Source of the DNA: an uncultured Dorea sp.
GTDB taxonomy: Bacteria; Bacillota; Clostridia; Lachnospirales; Lachnospiraceae
DNA: 18,870 nucleotides
Direction: 5' to 3'
NCBI GenBank assembly: GCA_934307335.1
Contig: CAKRCL010000031.1
Location: 1-18,870, forward strand
Below, piece by piece: positions 1 through 8,223 of this stretch. The translations under genes and the position numbers were made by a program. Numbering within the stretch: position 1 is the stretch's first letter; each line of letters begins with the position of its first letter. The notes beneath the pieces are model-generated. The model worked only from the letters and a program-made list of their open reading frames with translations. It made no database searches and was not told the DNA's origin.

Positions 1-13
1 AAAGGACGCAGAT

Positions 14-1789
14 ATGTATTATCCAGAGGAATTGGTAGAAGAAATCCGATCAAAAAATGATATCGTAGATGTAATCTCCAGTTATGTGAGACTTGAAAAA
101 AAGGGAAGTTCATACTTTGGATTATGTCCATTTCATAATGAAAAGTCACCTTCGTTTTCCGTGAGCAGACAAAAGCAGATGTATTATTGTTTTGGATGTG
201 GCGCCGGGGGAAATGTATTTACATTTTTGATGGAATATGAGAATTTTTCTTTTTTAGAGGCGCTTAAATATTTGGCTGACCGCGCAGGAGTGGAATTGCC
301 GGAGCCGGAGTATTCCGGGGAAGCGAAGAAACGAGCGGATATAAAGGCAATTTTGCTGGAGATGAATAAGGTGGCGGCACAATATTTTTATGTGCAGCTT
401 TTGAGACCTCAGGGAGGACATGCTCTTACTTATTTAAAAGATCGAAAATTAAGCGATGATACAATCAAAGCATTTGGCCTTGGATATTCGAATAAGTACA
501 GTGATGATCTTTATAAATTTTTGAAATCAAAAGGATATAAAGATGAAATGATCGCACAGGCAGGACTGATCAGTGTTGATGAAAAGCAAGGTGTATATGA
601 TAAGTTCTGGAATCGGGTAATGTTCCCGATCATGGATGTAAATAGCAGAGTCATTGGATTTGGGGGTCGTGTTATGGGAGATGCAAAACCGAAGTACCTG
701 AATTCACCGGAGACAATTATTTTTGATAAGAGTCGAAATCTATATGGTCTGAACCGGGCAAGAAAATCCAGAAAACCATACTTTTTATTGTGTGAGGGTT
801 ATATGGATGTTATTTCACTTCATCAGGCAGGATTTACCAATGCTGTTGCATCACTTGGAACGGCGCTGACTCCGGGACATGCATCATTAATTAAACGATA
901 TGTGAATGAAGTTTATCTGACATATGACAGTGATGAGGCGGGAACAAAAGCAGCATTAAGAGCCGGACCGATTTTAAGGGCGGCCGGGATCACTGCGAAA
1001 ATCATCCGCATGGAGCCATATAAGGATCCAGATGAATTTATCAAGAATCTTGGAGCGGAAGCGTTTGAAGAACGTATTCAGAAAGCGCGCAATGGTTTTA
1101 TGTTCAGTCTTGAGGTTTTGGAGAGAGATTATGATATGACTTCTCCGGAAGGAAAGACAGATTTTATGAAAGAAGCTGCAAAAAAGCTTGTCGAGTTTGA
1201 TGAAGAAATCGAGCGTAATAATTATATTGATGCGGTTGCTGCGGCTTATCATGTCAGAAGTGATGATCTTAGAAAACTGGTTGGCAGAATGGCAATTCAG
1301 ACAGGACTTGCAAAGCCAGTGGAAAGACCGAGAAGTACACGAAATCAAGAACGCGATAAAGAGGATGGCATATTAAAATCTCAGAAGATACTACTTACCT
1401 GGATGGCAGCAGATGAGAATGTACTAGGTCAGATCCAAAAATATATCAGTCCGGAAGATTTTAGGGAAGGAATATACCGAACGGTTGCAGAGCTTCTCTA
1501 TGAACAGTATGAAAAAGGCAGATTGAATCCGGCACAGATTATGAATCATTTTACAGATGAAGATGAACATCGAGAAGTTGCATCACTTTTTAATACAAGA
1601 ATCCGGGAAATCAAAACGGTAAATGAACAAGAAAAAGCATTAAAAGAGACGATTATCCGGGTGAAGAAAAATAGTATCGAGGAGCGTTCAGCAAAGCTGG
1701 ATCCGACCGATATACAGGGATTGCAGAGGCTTATGAATGCCAGAAGAGCATTGCAAGACCTTGAAAAACTGCATATTTCTATTAATTAA
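14..1789 (+). CDS. dnaG: DNA primase DnaG
   Basis: DNA primase makes the short RNA primers for lagging-strand synthesis and works with the replicative helicase DnaB. The 591-residue protein has the normal bacterial length and layout. An N-terminal CHC2 zinc finger is visible as C38, H41, C59 and C62 (CPFH...CFGC). The TOPRIM catalytic core has E261 in LCEGYMDV and the acidic pair in DSDEAG (305-310), followed by DPDEF at 338-342. The region after about residue 440 is charged and helical, as expected of the helicase-interaction domain. The ATG start follows AAAGGA at positions 2-7 with normal spacing. The window begins just upstream, so the preceding gene and any promoter are not visible. The stop is 38 bp before the preferred rpoD start, so the two genes are probably co-transcribed, as in the classical macromolecular-synthesis operon. 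Confidence 0.98.
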   Translation: MYYPEELVEEIRSKNDIVDVISSYVRLEKKGSSYFGLCPFHNEKSPSFSVSRQKQMYYCFGCGAGGNVFTFLMEYENFSFLEALKYLADRAGVELPEPEYSGEAKKRADIKAILLEMNKVAAQYFYVQLLRPQGGHALTYLKDRKLSDDTIKAFGLGYSNKYSDDLYKFLKSKGYKDEMIAQAGLISVDEKQGVYDKFWNRVMFPIMDVNSRVIGFGGRVMGDAKPKYLNSPETIIFDKSRNLYGLNRARKSRKPYFLLCEGYMDVISLHQAGFTNAVASLGTALTPGHASLIKRYVNEVYLTYDSDEAGTKAALRAGPILRAAGITAKIIRMEPYKDPDEFIKNLGAEAFEERIQKARNGFMFSLEVLERDYDMTSPEGKTDFMKEAAKKLVEFDEEIERNNYIDAVAAAYHVRSDDLRKLVGRMAIQTGLAKPVERPRSTRNQERDKEDGILKSQKILLTWMAADENVLGQIQKYISPEDFREGIYRTVAELLYEQYEKGRLNPAQIMNHFTDEDEHREVASLFNTRIREIKTVNEQEKALKETIIRVKKNSIEERSAKLDPTDIQGLQRLMNARRALQDLEKLHISIN

Positions 1790-1811
1790 GGATAAAATAA
1801 ATACATATAAT

Positions 1812-1816
1812 GGAGG
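1812..1816 (+). promoter_or_regulatory. SD site that sets the rpoD start
   Basis: GGAGG lies 11 bases before the ATG at 1828. The earlier in-frame ATG at 1810 overlaps this SD and could not use it, so 1828 is the better start. Confidence 0.7.
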
Positions 1817-1827
1817 ATGGACACCAT

Positions 1828-2964
1828 ATGGAAGAAAATGTAGCTGTAATAAGATTTGGGGAAAAATTAAAGCAACTGGTTGCTCATGGAAAAAAGAATA
1901 AGAGTATCCTGGAACTTCAGGAAATCAATGATTTTTTCTCAGATATGGAGCTGAACGCAGAACAGATGGAGAAAGTCTACGAGTATCTGGAAGCAAATCA
2001 CATTGATGTGCTTCGTGTGAGCGGAGATGGAGATGGTATTGAGGAATTAGACGATGTGGATGATTCCGATATCGTATTGTCAGATGAAGATGATGTCGAT
2101 ATGGAAAAAATCGACTTATCGGTACCGGACGGAATCAGTATTGAAGATCCGGTTCGTATGTATCTGAAAGAGATTGGTAAAGTCCCACTTCTGACAGCAG
2201 ATGAGGAAGTAGATCTTGCGAAACGTATGGCAGATGGAGATGAAGATGCTAAGAAGCGTCTGGCAGAAGCAAACCTTCGTCTTGTAGTCAGTATTGCAAA
2301 GAGATATGTCGGACGTGGAATGCTGTTCCTTGATTTGATCCAGGAGGGAAATCTGGGTCTTATTAAAGCAGTCGAGAAGTTCGATTATCATAAAGGTTTT
2401 AAATTTAGTACTTATGCGACATGGTGGATTCGCCAGGCAATTACAAGAGCAATTGCAGATCAGGCAAGAACGATTCGTATTCCGGTGCACATGGTCGAGA
2501 CGATCAATAAACTGATTCGGGTTTCCAGACAGTTACTTCAGGAATTAGGACGTGAACCTACGCCGGAAGAAATTGCAGCAGAGCTTGATATGCCGGTAGA
2601 GAGAGTACGTGAGATCTTAAAAATCTCTCAGGAACCAGTGTCATTGGAGACACCGATCGGTGAAGAGGAAGACAGCCATCTGGGTGATTTTATTCAAGAT
2701 GATAATGTGCCGGTACCGGCCGAGGCAGCAGCTCAGACACTTCTGAAAGAACAGTTGGATGAAGTACTTGATACACTGACAGAGAGAGAGCAGAAGGTTT
2801 TGAGACTTCGTTTTGGTATGGATGATGGACGTGCACGTACACTGGAAGAAGTTGGCAAGGAATTTGATGTAACGCGTGAGCGTATCCGTCAGATTGAGGC
2901 GAAGGCACTTAGAAAGCTTCGCCACCCAAGCCGTAGTAGAAAATTAAGAGATTATCTGGATTAA
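1828..2964 (+). CDS. rpoD: Primary (housekeeping) RNA polymerase sigma factor
   Basis: This is the group 1 sigma factor (SigA/RpoD), which directs core RNA polymerase to -35/-10 promoters. From the ATG at 1828 it is 378 residues, close to Bacillus SigA. The N-terminal 100 residues include a very acidic stretch (about 69-94), in the place of region 1.1. Region 1.2 starts at [11 protein letters not shown] (107-117). Region 2 covers about 147-217, with the conserved [15 protein letters not shown] and the -10-reading [13 protein letters not shown]. Region 4.2 near the C terminus has the -35-reading helix in [18 protein letters not shown]. An in-frame ATG 18 bases earlier (1810) overlaps the SD and is unlikely to be used. 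The gene sits between dnaG and trmK, with only 13 bp to trmK. No fitting promoter is visible in the short dnaG-rpoD gap, although rpoD genes often have internal promoters inside dnaG. Confidence 0.97.
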   Translation: MEENVAVIRFGEKLKQLVAHGKKNKSILELQEINDFFSDMELNAEQMEKVYEYLEANHIDVLRVSGDGDGIEELDDVDDSDIVLSDEDDVDMEKIDLSVPDGISIEDPVRMYLKEIGKVPLLTADEEVDLAKRMADGDEDAKKRLAEANLRLVVSIAKRYVGRGMLFLDLIQEGNLGLIKAVEKFDYHKGFKFSTYATWWIRQAITRAIADQARTIRIPVHMVETINKLIRVSRQLLQELGREPTPEEIAAELDMPVERVREILKISQEPVSLETPIGEEEDSHLGDFIQDDNVPVPAEAAAQTLLKEQLDEVLDTLTEREQKVLRLRFGMDDGRARTLEEVGKEFDVTRERIRQIEAKALRKLRHPSRSRKLRDYLD

Positions 2965-2967
2965 GAA

Positions 2968-3036
2968 AGAGGCGCCTATGGAACTATCAAAGAGACTTAC
3001 TGCTGTAGCAGGTCTTGTGACAGAGGGCGCCTCTGT
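2968..3036 (+). promoter_or_regulatory. Possible RNA switch at the trmK ribosome binding site
   Basis: AGAGGCGCC (2968-2976), which holds the presumed SD just before the ATG at 2978, is exactly complementary to GGCGCCTCT (3026-3034) in the start of the trmK coding region. The downstream copy can instead fold locally: GACAGAGG (3018-3025) pairs with CCTCTGTC over a 3-base loop. The two pairings exclude each other, so one would hide the SD and the other free it. The complementarity is seen directly; regulation is inferred. The downstream copy also encodes part of the conserved start of the SAM-binding motif, so chance is possible. Confidence 0.3.
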
Positions 3037-3709
3037 CGCAGATATAGGAACCGATCATGGATATATACCAATTCATTTGATCGGACAGGGATTATCACCG
3101 AAGGTAATTGCAATGGACATTAATAAAGGTCCGTTGGAACGTGCAAGAATTCACATAGCAGGCTATGGAATGAGTGAGAAGATCGAGACTAGGCTTTCCG
3201 ATGGATTAGCTGCGGTAAAACCAGGAGAAGTAGATGAGATGATTGTAGCAGGAATGGGTGGCGCTCTTGTGATACATATTCTGGAAGAGGGAAAAGACGT
3301 TGTCAAAGGATTAAAGGGTTGTATTTTACAGCCACAATCTGAGATTCAGAAAGTAAGGGAATATCTGATTGATCATGGATTTTGCTTTGAAGCAGAAGAT
3401 ATGGTAGAAGAAGATGGAAAATACTATCCAATGATGCGAGTCGTACCAGCTTCATGTGAAGAACAGGACATGAGGCGGAAAAAAACTGAAAATGAATATA
3501 AAGAATGGGAGTACCTTTACGGACCACTACTATTAAAGAATAAAAATCCAGTACTTTATGAATATCTGGAACGGGAAATCCGAATCCGGGAAGATATCCT
3601 GCTTGGGTTGAACAGAAAAGAAGGCGAGCGGATAAAAGAACGTATTGCAGAGATTGAACATGAGCTGGAAGTGGCAAGGCAGGCACTTGCATATTATGGA
3701 AAGGAATGA
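2978..3709 (+). CDS. trmK: tRNA (adenine(22)-N1)-methyltransferase, TrmK family
   Basis: TrmK (YqfN in Bacillus) uses S-adenosylmethionine to methylate N1 of A22 in the tRNA D-arm. The 243-residue protein has the expected Rossmann-fold motifs: motif I ADIGTDHGYI at 21-30, the acidic residue ending strand 2 (D47 in AMDINKGPLERA), AGMGG at 91-95, and LQPQ at 117-120 in the catalytic region. The C-terminal part is charged and probably helical coiled coil, typical of the family. The ATG start lies 13 bp after the rpoD stop, with an AAAGAGG-type SD. The next gene starts 4 bp after the TGA, so translation is probably coupled. The rpoD-trmK-nif3 order is the usual Firmicutes order and supports the assignment. 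The start region may fold so as to mask the SD. Confidence 0.93.
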   Translation: MELSKRLTAVAGLVTEGASVADIGTDHGYIPIHLIGQGLSPKVIAMDINKGPLERARIHIAGYGMSEKIETRLSDGLAAVKPGEVDEMIVAGMGGALVIHILEEGKDVVKGLKGCILQPQSEIQKVREYLIDHGFCFEAEDMVEEDGKYYPMMRVVPASCEEQDMRRKKTENEYKEWEYLYGPLLLKNKNPVLYEYLEREIRIREDILLGLNRKEGERIKERIAEIEHELEVARQALAYYGKE

Positions 3710-3713
3710 TTGC

Positions 3714-4508
3714 ATGCTATGTAATGAAGTTATAAATATTATAGAGAAAGAGTATGCACCAAAGTATGCACTTTCCTGGGACAATGTCGGATTACTGGCA
3801 GGCCGGGATGATAAGGAAGTAAAAAAAATATATGTAGCGCTTGATGCTACAGATGAAGTGGTAGATCAGGCAATTGCAGCTGATGTGGATATGTTGATTA
3901 CACACCATCCTTTGATTTTTAGCGGAATAAAGCAGATTAATAATCAGAATTTTATTGGCAGAAGACTGATAAAGCTGATTCAGAGTGATATTTCTTATTA
4001 TGCAATGCATACGAATTATGATGTCAGAGGAATGGCAGATCTGGCAGCAGATTATCTGAAGCTTGAAAAATGTCAGGTGTTAGATATAACCGGAGAAAAT
4101 GAATCGGGAGAACCGGAAGGTATCGGACGTATTGGTGAAATAACATCGGAGGCAGAAAAAGTAACATTAAAAGATTACTGTGAAGAAGTAAAGAAAACAT
4201 TTTCTCTTGAGACGGTGAAAGTATTTGGAGATATGAATCAATTGATTCATCGTGTAGCCGTATGTCCGGGATCCGGTAAAAGTGATATGGATCAGGCAAT
4301 TGAAAAAGGTGCAGATGTCTATGTGACCGGAGATATTGGTCACCATGAAGGAATTGACGCAGTAGCAAGAGGAATGGCAGTCATTGATGCAGGACATTAT
4401 GGAGTGGAACATATTTTTATCAGGGATATGGGAAGATATCTGAGAAAAAATATTTCCGGAGTTGAAATTATAGAGGCGCCAGTGAGTCATCCGTTTGCGG
4501 TAGTGTAG
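3714..4508 (+). CDS. Nif3-like dinuclear metal centre protein (YqfO family)
   Basis: This is a Nif3/DUF34-family protein, a widely conserved fold with a two-metal site. Its biochemical role is unsettled; members have been called GTP cyclohydrolase-like. From the ATG at 3714 it is 264 residues. Candidate metal ligands are H64-H65 in ITHHPLIF, H99 and D103 in MHTNYD, and H228 and E232 in GHYGVEH; GDIGHHEG is a further conserved patch. The length matches the short form (as in E. coli YbgI) rather than the longer Bacillus YqfO, which carries an inserted PII-like domain, so the insert is absent. Upstream in-frame ATGs (3645, 3696) lie inside trmK. 3714 is preferred because it follows an AAAGGA SD ending about 8 bases before it and starts 4 bp after the trmK stop. 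The pairing with trmK is conserved in Firmicutes. Confidence 0.9.
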   Translation: MLCNEVINIIEKEYAPKYALSWDNVGLLAGRDDKEVKKIYVALDATDEVVDQAIAADVDMLITHHPLIFSGIKQINNQNFIGRRLIKLIQSDISYYAMHTNYDVRGMADLAADYLKLEKCQVLDITGENESGEPEGIGRIGEITSEAEKVTLKDYCEEVKKTFSLETVKVFGDMNQLIHRVAVCPGSGKSDMDQAIEKGADVYVTGDIGHHEGIDAVARGMAVIDAGHYGVEHIFIRDMGRYLRKNISGVEIIEAPVSHPFAVV

Positions 4509-4542
4509 TAGAATCAGATCATGATATAAGGAGGTTTTTCGT

Positions 4543-6213
4543 ATGGAAGAAAAAAGAACATATCATGTAAAAATCGGTAACATTGTAAAGGAATATGAAT
4601 CAGGTACAGCATATCATGAAATCGTAAAGGAACATCAGAGGGAATATCCACATGAGATTGTGCTTGTATTTGTAGATGGAAAGCTTCAGGAGCTTCATAA
4701 GCGCCTGAAAAAAGATTGTGAACTTAGTTTTGTGATGACGTCTGATACAATTGGGCATGAAGCATATAAGCGAAGCATGAGCTTTCTTCTGGTGAAAGCA
4801 GTTTATGATGTGGCTGGGCACAAGAATATTGACAAGGTACGGATGCATTTTGCGTTAGGACCAGGATATTATTGTACCATTACCGGTGAAACAAGAGTGA
4901 ATGATGAGTTTCTGGAACAGGTGGAGGCGAGGATGCATGAACTGGTTGAAGCGAATCTTCCTATAAAAAAACGCACTGTAAATACAGATGAGGCTATTGG
5001 CCTTTTCGGACAGTATGGAATGTATGATAAAGAGGAATTATTCCAATATCGTCGTGTATCCAAGGTGAATCTTTACAGTATTAATGAGTTCGAAGATTAT
5101 TATTATGGATACATGCTTTATAGTACAGGATCTTTAAAACATTTTAAATTGCATCGATATGATGAAGGATTTGTACTTCAAATGCCAACGATAGAAGAAC
5201 CAGAGATTGTTCCTGAATTTGTAGCCAGAACAAAGTTCTTTCAGGTTATGAAAGAGTCTATTGAATGGGGAGATGTTCAGAACATTGAGACAGTTGGTGA
5301 TCTGAATCATAATATTACCAGTGGTGATGTGCAAGAAACAGTACTTGTTCAAGAAGCTATGCAGGAAAAGCGGATTGCAGAGATCGCGCAGATGATCGTA
5401 TCCAGACCAGAGATTAGATTCGTATTGATTGCAGGTCCGTCTTCCTCTGGAAAGACAACATTTTCGCACAGGTTGTCGGTACAACTGCGAGCGAACGGAA
5501 TGCATCCGCATCCGATTGCAGTGGATAATTATTTTAAAGAACGTGAAGAAACACCGAAGGATAAAGATGGTAACTATAATTTTGAGGGCCTTTGTGCGGT
5601 AGATATTGAACTTTTTGAAAATCAGATGCAGGAGCTTTTAGATGGAAAAGAAGTCATTATTCCTAATTTTAATTTTGTAAAAGGACATAAGGAATTTTTC
5701 GGAAAGCCAATGAAACTTGGAGAACATGACATTCTTGTCATCGAAGGAATTCATTGTCTGAATCCGGAACTTACCAAAGCATTGGCAGACGAGAAGAAAT
5801 TCAAGATTTATATCAGTGCCCTGACACAGCTTAATATAGATGAGCATAATCGAATCCCGACAACAGATGGACGTCTTCTTCGAAGAATTGTCCGGGATTC
5901 CAGAACAAGAGGAGCTTCTGCGAAAAAGACAATCCAGATGTGGCCGTCTGTAAGAAGAGGAGAAGAAGAAAATATCTTTCCATTTCAAGAAGAGGCAGAT
6001 GTTATGTTCAATTCTGCACTTATTTACGAGCTGGCTGTTTTAAAGCCATATGTGGAGGCACAACTTTTTGGAGTCGAGCGGGATTGCCCGGAATATATAG
6101 AAGCGAAAAGATTACTTAAGTTTCTTGATTATTTTGTGGGAATTGGAAGTGAGAAAGTACCAACCAATTCACTTTTACGGGAATTTATCGGTGGAGGATG
6201 CTTTCGTGTATAA
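4543..6213 (+). CDS. TGS-domain / uridine kinase-like nucleoside kinase fusion
   Basis: This is a 556-residue multidomain protein. Residues about 1-65 resemble a TGS domain (beta-rich, as at the N terminus of threonyl-tRNA synthetase). Residues about 66-240 resemble the ThrRS/AlaRS second additional domain, though only one histidine of the usual HxxxH is evident (H72). From about 285 on there is a P-loop kinase of the uridine kinase/phosphoribulokinase group: Walker A GPSSSGKT at 298-305, AVDNYF at 326-331, and the later VIEGIHCLNPEL segment. Such fusions are a known family in Clostridia and Thermotoga, often annotated as nucleoside or uridine kinase; the true substrate is not evident from sequence. 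The ATG follows AAGGAGG with good spacing. The gap from the Nif3 gene is 34 bp without a terminator, so it is probably in the same transcript. A strong hairpin follows the stop. Confidence 0.88.
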   Translation: MEEKRTYHVKIGNIVKEYESGTAYHEIVKEHQREYPHEIVLVFVDGKLQELHKRLKKDCELSFVMTSDTIGHEAYKRSMSFLLVKAVYDVAGHKNIDKVRMHFALGPGYYCTITGETRVNDEFLEQVEARMHELVEANLPIKKRTVNTDEAIGLFGQYGMYDKEELFQYRRVSKVNLYSINEFEDYYYGYMLYSTGSLKHFKLHRYDEGFVLQMPTIEEPEIVPEFVARTKFFQVMKESIEWGDVQNIETVGDLNHNITSGDVQETVLVQEAMQEKRIAEIAQMIVSRPEIRFVLIAGPSSSGKTTFSHRLSVQLRANGMHPHPIAVDNYFKEREETPKDKDGNYNFEGLCAVDIELFENQMQELLDGKEVIIPNFNFVKGHKEFFGKPMKLGEHDILVIEGIHCLNPELTKALADEKKFKIYISALTQLNIDEHNRIPTTDGRLLRRIVRDSRTRGASAKKTIQMWPSVRRGEEENIFPFQEEADVMFNSALIYELAVLKPYVEAQLFGVERDCPEYIEAKRLLKFLDYFVGIGSEKVPTNSLLREFIGGGCFRV

Positions 6214-6225
6214 TTAGATTTCAGA

Positions 6226-6300
6226 AAAAATAAATCCGAGAGATAGGCATTGCATTAATAATGGAAAGTAATGCAAGATATCTCTCGGATTTTATTTTTA
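6226..6300. terminator. Bidirectional terminator between convergent operons
   Basis: The outer arms ATCCGAGAGATA and TATCTCTCGGAT (right arm 6279-6290) pair perfectly. They are flanked by an A-rich run on the left (6225-6235) and a T-rich run on the right (6290-6299), so each strand sees a stem followed by U. An inner stem TTGCATTA (6250-6257) / TAATGCAA (6269-6276) extends the structure, with short unpaired joints. It ends the kinase gene on the plus strand and the PotC-PotD gene on the minus strand, and is the only sequence between them. Confidence 0.9.
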
Positions 6301-6321
6301 AATGTACATTAGTTTTTGTAA

Positions 6322-8223
6322 TTATTTGGATTTTACTTCTCGCCAAAGTTCATTGTATATGGCGTCATTTTCATCACCTAAAAACTTGAATGTTTCGCAG
6401 TTTTCTAATTCTTTGCTATCTGGGAAAACAATCGGGTTGTTGCGGTATTCGGGATCTAAAAGTTTTCGACCTTCTTCGTTTGGAATAGAGTAGGTGATAT
6501 AGTCAAAGTTCATCTTTGCAATGTCCGGGCGGCACATAAAGTTGATGAAAGCCTCGGCATTTTCTTTATTCTCGGCATTTTTCGGAATAACCCAGGAGTC
6601 GATCCACATGTTGCTTCCTTCCTTTGGAATAACGTATTCCAGGTTTGGATTTTCGAGCTGGCATGTGATTGCTTCGCCTGAGTAGATTACAGCTAATGCA
6701 GCTTCATTGCCAATCATCTTGTCACGAGCCTGATCAACTACGTATGCCTGAACAAGAGGCTTTTGCTCAATCAGTTTTTTCTTTGCAGCAGTCAGTTCAT
6801 CAAGGTCTGTAGAGTTCAAGGAATAGCCCAGATATTTTAACGTAATTCCAAATGCATCGCGGACACTGTCCTGCATTAGAATACTGTCCTTATATTTTTC
6901 ATTCCAGAGGATTCCCCAGCTATCGACTGGTTCATTGACCATAGTTTTATTGTAAAGAATTCCGACAGTTCCCCAAAGGTGTGGAACGGAATATTTGTTT
7001 TCCGGGTCAAATTCTTTAGAGTGCTCCAGGTAGGTGCTTCCGATATTTTTAATATTCGGAATGTTATCATAATTAAGCTCTGCCAGCAGATCGTTTTCAA
7101 TCATACGCTGGATCATGTAATCAGAAGGGCATACGACATCATAAGCAATAGCACCGGACTGAATCTTAGGATACATGATTTCATTTGTCTCATATTCTTC
7201 ATAGACTACGTCAATACCTGTTTCCTTTTCGAACATGTCTAGTGTTTCAGGATCTAGATATTCACCCCAGTTGTAGACGATGACTTGTTTGTCACTGGAA
7301 GTTCTGGAACGAATACCATAGAAAATTCCACCTACAAAAATGATAAGAACCATGGCTGTAGGAACGACACGTGCCATCATGATTTTCCGGAATTTTCGAA
7401 GTTTTGGATGGCGCTTTGAAGATGCATGAGCAGTGCGCGCATGTTTTGCGGTCGCAGTTTTATCATCAGGGTTCATGTTGATTAATAAAAGTAATAACAT
7501 GACTGTTATGAACATAATTGTCGACAGTGCATACATGGAAGGATTGATTCCTTTTCGCACTTCACTGTAAATCTTCGTGGAAAGAGTGTCGACCCCAGGA
7601 CCCTTCGTAAAATGCGTGATAATAAAGTCATCTAAGGACATAGTAAAGGACAGCAAAAATCCGGAAGATACACCTGGCAGGATATCCGGAAATACGACTT
7701 TGAAGAAAGCGTATAACGGAGATGCACCGAGATCCAGGGCAGCTTCATAGGTGCTGACATTGGTCTGCCTGAGTTTGGGCAGAACACTTAGAATGACATA
7801 AGGAATGTTAAATGTAATATGTGCAATCAGGATAGTCTTAAATCCAAGTGAAAATCTACATGCAATAAAGAGAAGCATGAGAGAAATTCCGGTTACAATG
7901 TCTGCATTTAACATTGGGATATTTGTCACACCAGTTACAACTGTACGAAGTTTTTTTCGCATGGACTGAATGCCAATTGCAGCAGCAGTACCAATTATAG
8001 TTGCAATCAATGCAGATAAAAAGGCGATGATCAAAGTTGTATAAAGTGCGCTCATAATGGAATCATTTTTGAATAATTCCACGTACCATTTTGTGGTAAA
8101 GCCTCCCCATTTGGAACGGGATTTCGAGGAGTTGAAAGATAATACCATAAGGGTAACGATCGGTGCATATAAAATTACGCAGATCAGTACCAGATAAAAT
8201 CGTTTAAAAAAATTCTTGATCAA
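6322..8223 (-). CDS. Fused PotC permease / PotD substrate-binding protein (polyamine ABC transporter)
   Basis: One 633-residue polypeptide joins two normally separate subunits of a spermidine/putrescine importer. Residues 1 to about 252 are a PotC-type permease: several hydrophobic membrane segments and the ATPase-contacting EAA loop EAALDLGASPLYAFFKVVFP (160-179). Residues about 253-283 form a basic, presumably cytoplasmic linker. A further hydrophobic segment at about 286-304 would carry the chain back outside. From about 312 the rest is a PotD-like periplasmic-binding fold, starting VIVYNWGEYLDPETL. No lipobox is present, because the membrane segment replaces the lipoprotein anchor. The start is TTG at 8223, whose TTGA overlaps the potB stop. 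It is supported by GGGGAGGG at 8233-8240 with a 9-base spacer. The reading frame is continuous through both halves. It ends 22 bp from the bidirectional terminator. Polyamine specificity is inferred from similarity; other amines are possible. Confidence 0.92.
   Translation of the reverse strand: MIKNFFKRFYLVLICVILYAPIVTLMVLSFNSSKSRSKWGGFTTKWYVELFKNDSIMSALYTTLIIAFLSALIATIIGTAAAIGIQSMRKKLRTVVTGVTNIPMLNADIVTGISLMLLFIACRFSLGFKTILIAHITFNIPYVILSVLPKLRQTNVSTYEAALDLGASPLYAFFKVVFPDILPGVSSGFLLSFTMSLDDFIITHFTKGPGVDTLSTKIYSEVRKGINPSMYALSTIMFITVMLLLLLINMNPDDKTATAKHARTAHASSKRHPKLRKFRKIMMARVVPTAMVLIIFVGGIFYGIRSRTSSDKQVIVYNWGEYLDPETLDMFEKETGIDVVYEEYETNEIMYPKIQSGAIAYDVVCPSDYMIQRMIENDLLAELNYDNIPNIKNIGSTYLEHSKEFDPENKYSVPHLWGTVGILYNKTMVNEPVDSWGILWNEKYKDSILMQDSVRDAFGITLKYLGYSLNSTDLDELTAAKKKLIEQKPLVQAYVVDQARDKMIGNEAALAVIYSGEAITCQLENPNLEYVIPKEGSNMWIDSWVIPKNAENKENAEAFINFMCRPDIAKMNFDYITYSIPNEEGRKLLDPEYRNNPIVFPDSKELENCETFKFLGDENDAIYNELWREVKSK

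Noticed and set aside
1806..1811. TATAAT just before rpoD, a possible promoter -10 box
   Set aside because: It abuts the SD, so a transcript starting about 7 bases further on would lack the ribosome site of the 1828 start. No convincing -35 lies 16-18 bases upstream.
2116..2490. Long antisense open frame opposite rpoD, and similar ones opposite other genes
   Set aside because: These lie wholly inside well-identified genes, lack good SD sites, show no recognisable domains, and have the Cys/His/Ile-rich composition expected of reading the opposite strand.
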